Part shown: positions 18,220 to 21,646 of the stretch, in pieces
How positions within the stretch are numbered: the stretch's first letter is position 1
How the letters are laid out: every line of letters begins with the position of its first letter
DNA from: Chara braunii
Lineage: Eukaryota > Streptophyta > Charophyceae > Charales > Characeae
Direction: 5' to 3'
Assembly: GCA_003427395.1 (NCBI GenBank)
Contig: BFEA01000221.1
Location: 1,611,230 to 1,632,875, forward strand
Length of the DNA stretch: 21,646 nt
Translations under genes and position numbers: made by a program
Notes under the pieces: generated by a model
Told to the model about the DNA's origin: nothing
The model's input: only the letters and a program-made list of their open reading frames with translations
Database searches by the model: none

Positions 18220-18981
18220 TTAATCGTTTCTTTTTCTTCTCGATTTCCCCCCTTGTTCCTTCTTTGTAGGTTGGGGTTTTTTCGGGTCTCGGGATTTCAT
18301 GGCGTTTTTCATTAGTTTCTCCTGAGGCTCTTTCTTCTCTACTTTCTCCTCGGCTACATCTTCTTGCACGACCTTGTTTTTCCCCTTGACAAGCCTCGTC
18401 ACCGTCTGCAATTCTGTGGTGACGTTGTCAATCTCAATCTCTAGGTGTGCTCGGTAGGCCATCATGTTTTGCAAAACAGACGCCACATCAGTTTCTGCGT
18501 CCACAACATGAAATTTCTGCTTTATCTTTTCTACCTCCCTTGCATGTTGTTCTTATTCTCTTCTTTGCTTCTGATATTCTTCCTTCTTCTTCAATTCTAC
18601 GTCTAAAGCAGCTTGCAATTGTTTGATGGTGTCATCCATAATCTCTTCTGTTAATTCTGGTTCCTCCCTTCTTTCACTTGGTTCCCCTTTCCTTTCTTTT
18701 TTGGCCTCAACACCAGCTATCTTCGCGAGCTGCTCAACAACAAAGTGATCGAGGGCCATTCGTCCTCGGTCAATAGTCTTCTGCACTCTCCCGCTGGTCT
18801 CCAGCATCTGAACAACAGTTTCAGCCCTCGTGAGTTCTTCCTTTGCAGCTTGCAGATCGAACTGGCTGTGTATATGCTGCGCAACGTTTGGTCCAGCGTC
18901 GTGCAGTTCAGTGAGCAATTGGCAAAGACGGCCCAGCATTTCCTGTCGGCGTTCTTCCACTTGGCCACGTGTTCTCATCAT
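18220..18981 (-). pseudogene. Coiled-coil ORF upstream of gag (possible Gag N-terminal region)
   Basis: This starts at one of two adjacent ATGs (18981-18979 and 18978-18976) with MMRTRGQVEERRQEMLGRL. The frame reads to 18220 with a single in-frame TAA at 18553-18555, about 250 residues in all. The product would be strongly helical and charged: an E/K/R/Q-rich coiled coil (AAKEELTRAETVVQMLE, then IKQLQAALDVELKKKEEYQ), a second helical part after the stop, and a very basic tail (KKEQGGKSRRKRND). No enzyme motif is visible. Position between leader and gag, and the M-R-T-R start, suggest an N-terminal multimerisation region of Gag or an extra ORF. The basic tail could bind nucleic acid. A stop and 1.1 kb of non-coding DNA separate it from the capsid domain. 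Confidence 0.6.
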
Positions 18982-20239
18982 CCCCTCCTCTTGATCATCG
19001 AAAAAGATAAATGAGATGGGAAAGGAAAACAAAGGGATGAATCTAGTCAAGATGGATGCGCACATACAATTCCAGAGGTAGACCATTTTTCCCAGAGGTA
19101 GATCATTTTTCCCAGTGTGTTTGCCGCACAATAAACTCAAAAAGACAATTGCAAATTCCACGGCCACTCTACAAACGAATTTCGGTTTCTACGACAAGAA
19201 ATAAGAGAGAAATTAACTATGGAAGCAGAATCTCAATTTTCCTATGTCTAACTCTGCTGATTTTCTTTCTGGTGATGTTTCCTATAGACTTTACAGGTTC
19301 CGCAGCCACGGCCAGTGTGATCAAGACAGCATAACAATGGTAAGTTTGCAGTCATCCACAGGAGAGCCCACGGCAGGTCAGTATAATCAATCAACCCGCA
19401 TCACAACAATCAAGAATGTGTTAGCTGATCTTCTCTTCGCTGTCCCTGCACAGATGGCTGTTTGCAGGCACATGATCTGACGTGTGGCACTACAGCATAC
19501 TCCCGTGCTGTACCGCCCGTCAGATCTCACAAGTGCAAGTAGCTGTTCTCACCAATCTTCCTTAAGATGGCAGCGCACGTGTGCTCTGCCACGTATCACA
19601 CTCCAGTCAAGCCTGAGTGACACATCATCGAGAGAGGTGCCACGTCAGCATCAATGGCCAGTAGTTTGTCAGGAATGGAGATGTTTTGCAGCCAAGTTAG
19701 CAGCAAGAGACTGCTCAATCCTTAGGTGTCCACTGGAATGTCGACTTCAATAGGCCGCGTCAACCTGGTTTGCTGCTGCTTCTTGCGAGATGCCACGTCA
19801 GCAGCTAAGTGGCATCAGTCCATGAGTTGCCACCTCAGACAATACCCCACTGGTCGGCAGGTGCCACGTCAGCACCGACGCGCAATGTCACGTAGGCATG
19901 TGCGCACTAATCTCACCAAGCCACGTCAGCAGCGCTCTCTCTCTCCCTCTCTTTCTCTGGCCGGTTGCCCAGCGCCACGTCAGCAAGCACTTGCCAACGT
20001 TCTTCAAGTCCATGTCATCAATATTATCATCATCATCATCAGATTCGTGCGTGCACGGGTCCAATCCGGCGCGTGGATCAAGTAGACACGGTGGCAGACA
20101 GGCGCAGATGACCAATCACGCGCGTGATTGGCGCATGGTAATTCAAGTAAGCGCTGAGCATGCAATCTGGCACGCGCGAAACAATACCACCACGCGCGAT
20201 ACACCGCGCGTCAGCAGCTAGAGTAAATAGGAGGATATC
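18982..20239 (-). other. retrotransposon leader between primer binding site and first ORF
   Basis: About 1.25 kb with no convincing frame on either strand. It carries five exact copies of GCCACGTCAGC between 19639 and 19984, a short ATC/TCA repeat near 20020-20040, and several GCGCG-rich words (20120-20215). Its position makes it the untranslated leader, where packaging and translation signals would lie. Confidence 0.55.
19639..19984. promoter_or_regulatory. cluster of five GCCACGTCAGC motifs
   Basis: Exact copies at 19639-19649, 19792-19802, 19863-19873, 19920-19930 and 19974-19984. A one-base variant (CACCTCAG) begins at 19829, and related ACCACGTCAGC is at 20487-20497 in the LTR. On the - strand the word contains TGACGTGG, a known plant bZIP target with an ACGT core. 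It could be a binding-site array or a dispersed repeat; spacing is irregular (153, 71, 57 and 54 bp). Confidence 0.55.
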
Positions 20240-20251
20240 GCTCCAATACCA
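20240..20251 (-). other. primer binding site, initiator-Met tRNA-like
   Basis: On the - strand, 3 bases after the 5' LTR, the sequence is TGGTATTGGAGC. It matches the common plant element PBS TGGTATCAGAGC at 10 of 12 positions, both differences being transitions. Reverse transcription would start here. It confirms the element's orientation. Confidence 0.8.
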
Positions 20252-20590
20252 AACTGCAATGAACCCAGTCAGATGGAAAGCTCGTCAGTGTCGAAATACA
20301 GAATGTCTCAGCGCAGTTTCAATGTCTCCAAAATCGTACATGTAATAAAGTAGTCCAATGTCTCGTGACCAGAGGAGAAGCTGATAGGAGGGAGATCAGA
20401 CTCAGAGGGTGGAAGAGAAAGTATCCATCACCATGGAAGATAGACCGCCCTCACAAGCCCACTTCCTCTTCGGGCATCTCCCGCTCACCACGTCAGCAAA
20501 CAGTCTCCTCTGATACGTTCTGACAAAGAACAGATCTCATCATGGCGCACAATGGCACGCACCCCTTCTGAAGACGAACGGCAATGCGCG

Positions 20591-20600
20591 ATGTCGACAC
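20591..20600. promoter_or_regulatory. ZDRE-like ATGTCGACAC in the 5' LTR
   Basis: The same position in the LTR as 11647-11656, about 336 bases from the TGCAAT end. It still fits RTGTCGACAY although one base changed. Confidence 0.4.
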
Positions 20601-20785
20601 AAACGTGAGCAGGTAAGCTTTCCACATTCGACCAATCCCACAGCCCTGATCCTCCTCGACCGTACTCCATCAATGTCATAATCAGTGTGGCACGAGTCAC
20701 GTCAGCATAATCAAGCGTCCAGCTGGCGCCGTAGACAGAGAAAGGGGCCAAGTAATAGCAGTCCTGCGTAGTCGTCCAATGTCAG

Positions 20786-20873
20786 GCCAGCATCAAGCCA
20801 GTGTAGTGCCAGCATCAACCCAGCGTAGAGCCAGCGTCAAGCCCGTGTCAAGCCAGCGTCAAGCCAGCATGTG
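20786..20873. repeat. 11-bp minisatellite in the 5' LTR, eight units
   Basis: Counterpart of 11854-11941. The consensus is GCCAGCGTCAA with diverged units. The unit variants differ in order between the two LTRs, so the arrays have mutated independently. Confidence 0.92.
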
Positions 20874-21325
20874 AAGACTGATTGTCCACCCGCAGGGGCT
20901 GGGTCAACTTAGTGTTGACTTGGTTGACCAGCCTCTGGTCTCGCAGCTACGGTGGCCCAGATCGTCCGTCAGTCAATGGCCTGGATCTCGTACAGTTGCA
21001 GATACCACTTGGACTTTATTCCTTCCGGATACCCGCAGACAACCAAAGGTATGTGTCTGATCTGTGGCCAAGGCTGGGTGCATGTGGACTTTGACTCGTG
21101 GGCCTGAATTCACGAGCTGAGGTCAACTGTTGACTTTCCAAAAGTCCACTGTCTCACGGTAGGCCTCGGAAGGCTTTTGGTCTTGCCTGCGGTACCCCAC
21201 AGTGGTAGGCCTTCGGGCAGGCATTTTCATGACTTGGGCGTGACCTTTGATCCCCGTTTCGGGCCTTTGACCAAAGTGATGACCCACAGCCCATGGCTGG
21301 TGCATATTTCAGCCGAGTTATTGCA

Positions 21326-21329
21326 CTTA
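21326..21329. repeat. target-site duplication, right copy
   Basis: CTTA next to the ATTGCA end of the right LTR, equal to 11308-11311. Confidence 0.75.
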
Positions 21330-21582
21330 TATATTTCACATGCATTCCAATTCCTGACCTAGCAGTTTTCCAGTGATATAATCCAGGTTGGCATGGTTCT
21401 AGTTGTAAACTATATGGAGAACAGCAGTGGGGAGGCGGAGGCACTGTTTGTTAGGGGTAAGGGTAACGACGTACTTATAATTGGGTTACTGAACATTAGA
21501 GTGGAGTGCTTTAACTGTCTTATGTCAAAAGCCAAATGGAAAGCTCCGAGTCTGCCAGTGACATTCAGCAGAGGTGTTTGAT
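21330..21582 (+). other. right flank, probable continuation of the bZIP gene intron
   Basis: No retroelement sequence. A 62-codon frame (21393-21581) has no recognisable motif, and I do not see the conserved segment that follows the zipper in group F bZIPs. If the bZIP gene is real, its next exon lies beyond the window. Confidence 0.35.
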
Positions 21583-21597
21583 TGTGTGTGTGTGTGT

Positions 21598-21646
<49 letters not shown>
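21583..21646. repeat. (TG)n microsatellite
   Basis: TG dinucleotides with one interruption at 21602, running to the window edge. Confidence 0.98.

Larger units (their letters stand above)
11312..21325 (-). mobile_element. Complete-structure Ty3/gypsy LTR retrotransposon, coding-dead, inserted antisense to the bZIP gene
   Basis: This 10.0-kb element is bounded by two direct LTRs and a CTTA target duplication. On the - strand the order is 5' LTR (21325-20255), primer binding site, leader, coiled-coil ORF, gag core with zinc knuckle, protease, RT, RNase H, integrase, chromo-like tail, 3' LTR (12407-11312). Integrase after RNase H defines Ty3/gypsy. Every coding domain carries stops, frameshifts, duplications or lost catalytic residues, so it cannot move by itself. 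In the first ~118 aligned LTR bases I count 7 mismatches and one 3-base gap. The insertion is therefore not recent, but it is younger than the + strand copies, whose LTRs barely align. Confidence 0.92.
20255..21325 (-). repeat. 5' LTR of the minus-strand gypsy element
   Basis: 1071 bp, beginning TGCAAT and ending ATTGCA, and aligned end to end with 11312-12407. It holds eight 11-bp units (20786-20873), a RTGTCGACAY match (20591-20600) and W-box-like TTGAC words near 20914-20930 and 21128. The promoter for the - strand transcript should lie in it, but I could not pick a convincing TATA box. Confidence 0.95.

Noticed and set aside
1-21646. CRISPR arrays, rRNA, tRNA, bacterial operons or phage genes
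   Set aside because: No regularly spaced repeats with unique spacers, no rRNA or cloverleaf signatures noticed, and all recognisable proteins are eukaryotic retroelement or bZIP types.

Overview
The window looks like transposon-rich nuclear DNA of a green plant or streptophyte alga. The evidence is several decayed Ty3/gypsy (chromodomain-type) LTR retrotransposons, an initiator-Met-tRNA-like primer binding site, dinucleotide microsatellites, and one exon with a perfect plant-type bZIP signature. I see no bacterial-style gene organisation, rRNA, tRNA or CRISPR. The genus cannot be read from the sequence; a charophyte such as Chara is only a guess.

Layout: (1) 1-54 is a (CT)n microsatellite. 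(2) About 480-2798 and 7210-9424, both on the + strand, appear to be two halves of one old gypsy element: gag, protease/RT and the start of RNase H on the left, the rest of RNase H, integrase and chromo-like C terminus on the right. The protein reading breaks off at 2798 and resumes at 7210. Between them lies about 4.4 kb of nested material: an LTR-like block (2799-3991), an integrase/chromo-like pol fragment (3992-5381), a second LTR-like block (5382-7080) and a near-perfect inverted repeat (7081-7193). A third LTR-like block follows the outer element (9427-10388). (3) 11011-11149 (+) is a bZIP DNA-binding/leucine-zipper exon resembling plant group F (bZIP19/23-like) factors. (4) 11312-21325 is a structurally complete gypsy retrotransposon on the - strand. 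It has two roughly 1.1-kb LTRs (TGCAAT...ATTGCA), a 4-bp target duplication (CTTA), a primer binding site 3 bp inside the 5' LTR, and gag-pol in the usual order. It is coding-dead through stops, frameshifts and lost catalytic residues. It sits downstream of the bZIP exon in antisense orientation, most simply inside an intron. (5) 21326-21646 is the right flank, ending in a (TG)n microsatellite.

Together this is a gene neighbourhood loaded with retroelements of at least three ages: the outer + strand element (oldest), the material nested inside it, and the - strand element whose LTRs still align closely. Points worth a second look are the bZIP exon, a zinc-deficiency-response-element match (RTGTCGACAY) in both LTRs of the adjacent element, five exact copies of GCCACGTCAGC in that element's leader, a separate coiled-coil ORF upstream of gag, and an unusual number of 31-150 bp near-perfect tandem duplications. 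I found no convincing wholly new system. All coordinates and similarities were read by eye.
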